Assembly: GCA_036571765.1 (NCBI GenBank)
Contig: BROE01000007.1
Location: forward strand, 6,539,636 to 6,603,635
Direction: 5' to 3'
DNA from: Plecoglossus altivelis
Lineage: Eukaryota > Chordata > Actinopteri > Osmeriformes > Plecoglossidae
Length of the DNA stretch: 64,000 nt
Every line of letters starts with the position of its first letter. The first letter of the stretch is position 1. The position numbers and the translations under genes were made by a program. The notes below the pieces were generated by a model. It saw only the letters and a program-made list of their open reading frames with translations. It had not been told where the DNA came from and did no database searches. Positions 63,129 to 64,000 of this stretch are shown here, piece after piece.

Positions 63129-64000
63129 CTGTGCTTCTCCGTGATGAGCTGAGTACAAGATGAATACTGTCTTTCTACGAGGGGACTTTTGGTTGGGGGA
63201 GAAGTAAGAGTCATGTCTTGTGTCTTATCGGTATCATAAATAAAATTCCAACATGACTCCGTCTCCCTGAGACTGTAAGGGGCTGATTTCCCAGGAAGGA
63301 TATCCTAGCCATAATTCACTCTACTTCAAAGTTAACCCTTTTGAGTTCTGGCTCGCCAGACTTGTTATGATACAGGGGAATTATTTTTACCATATTGCTG
63401 TCATCAGTCTCACTTCCTACTACCATGACTGGGATGGTGTTACTGTGCCAGCGGGTACCCAGCATATACAGTTATTGTATACGGTCGAATAGCTGGCTGA
63501 TTAACTGCTATTGCTAGCCCTTCATATTTGACAAAGTTAAGCTGTTTTCCAAGAGAGAACCATTTTCATCCACTCATTTTCACATTTTCTTTCTGTACTT
63601 GTTGGTTACCTGGTGTCAAGATCCACTGTAGTTTATTCCACCCACTCAGAGCCCAGAACACATCCACATAGAAAAGTCAAGCTGCATTGCAGCAGCTATG
63701 CAGTTGCGTGCCGCATAAACAAACCATTCTTCCACTCAGAGACCCAGTGTCTCTCTGTCCCAGCAGCCCTTGTTATGTACTGGATAGCCAGTGTGCAGCT
63801 GCAGGTTATTCTCCACAGAGCAGGCCTGCCGGTGAGGGAAACATCTTTGCATAGTTCCTTACTGTCTGTGGGCTCAGTTTCCTGTTGAAGTCTTTGTCAT
63901 GCAAACACCACGGACACAGGTTTTACAACGACAATAGCAGACTAAAAGTTCAACAAACTTTCGAATGACCAGCTCATAACAAGCTCCGGTAAGTGCAGTC

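Larger units (their letters stand above)
53700..64000. other. intergenic DNA, no gene recognised
   Basis: Over 10 kb without an exon I can support on either strand. It contains (CA)n 55934-55981, (AAAT)n near 57253-57275, a hairpin at 57585-57649, GATA-type repeats near 58218-58260, a 21-bp repeat at 59219-59300, (TG)n 61934-61970 and 62689-62740, and a 12-bp repeat at 62950-63128. Part could be an intron of a gene beyond the window. Confidence 0.55.

Noticed and set aside
62916..63214. Gln/Thr- or Asn/Pro-repeat protein on the - strand
   Set aside because: It is the 12-bp minisatellite read in two frames. No start context, splice sites or domain outside the repeat.

Overview
This is nuclear DNA from a vertebrate, most likely a ray-finned (teleost) fish. 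The genes are split by GT-AG introns, the introns and intergenic DNA are full of (CA)n, (CT)n and (GA)n tracts and short minisatellites, and the encoded proteins are close to their mammalian counterparts. There are no bacterial features, operons, CRISPR arrays, tRNA or rRNA genes that I can see.

Layout. Positions 1-49 are the last coding bases of an SH3-domain gene on the + strand, probably stac2. About 12 kb of non-coding DNA follows, then rpl19 on the - strand (12285-14182, six exons, full length). About 6 kb of non-coding DNA leads to three same-strand genes: gpam (20304-31929, 20 coding exons, 831 residues), a divergent FERM-domain gene of the FRMD1/FRMD6 family (about 36.1-40.8 kb, 13 exons, about 494 residues, C-terminus uncertain), and cpn1 (43164-53354, nine exons, 450 residues). 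The last 10.6 kb (53.4-64 kb) shows no gene.

The genes do not form a pathway. Rpl19 is a 60S ribosomal protein, Gpam makes lysophosphatidate at the mitochondrial outer membrane, Cpn1 is a secreted plasma zinc carboxypeptidase, and the FERM protein is probably a membrane-cortex adaptor. The convergent stac2/rpl19 pair matches human 17q12, while gpam and cpn1 have human counterparts on chromosome 10, so the window spans a joint between two human linkage groups.

The most notable structures are not genes. Several minisatellites sit on or within about 30 bp of splice sites in gpam and cpn1, and two of them copy the splice donor several times. A 174-nt uninterrupted pyrimidine tract forms the acceptor of a gpam catalytic exon. 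Two perfect palindromes lie back to back in a FERM-gene intron. Two CTCF-like motifs stand on either side of the gpam-FERM block. A small hAT-like inverted-repeat element lies in a cpn1 intron. I found no convincing undescribed multi-gene system.
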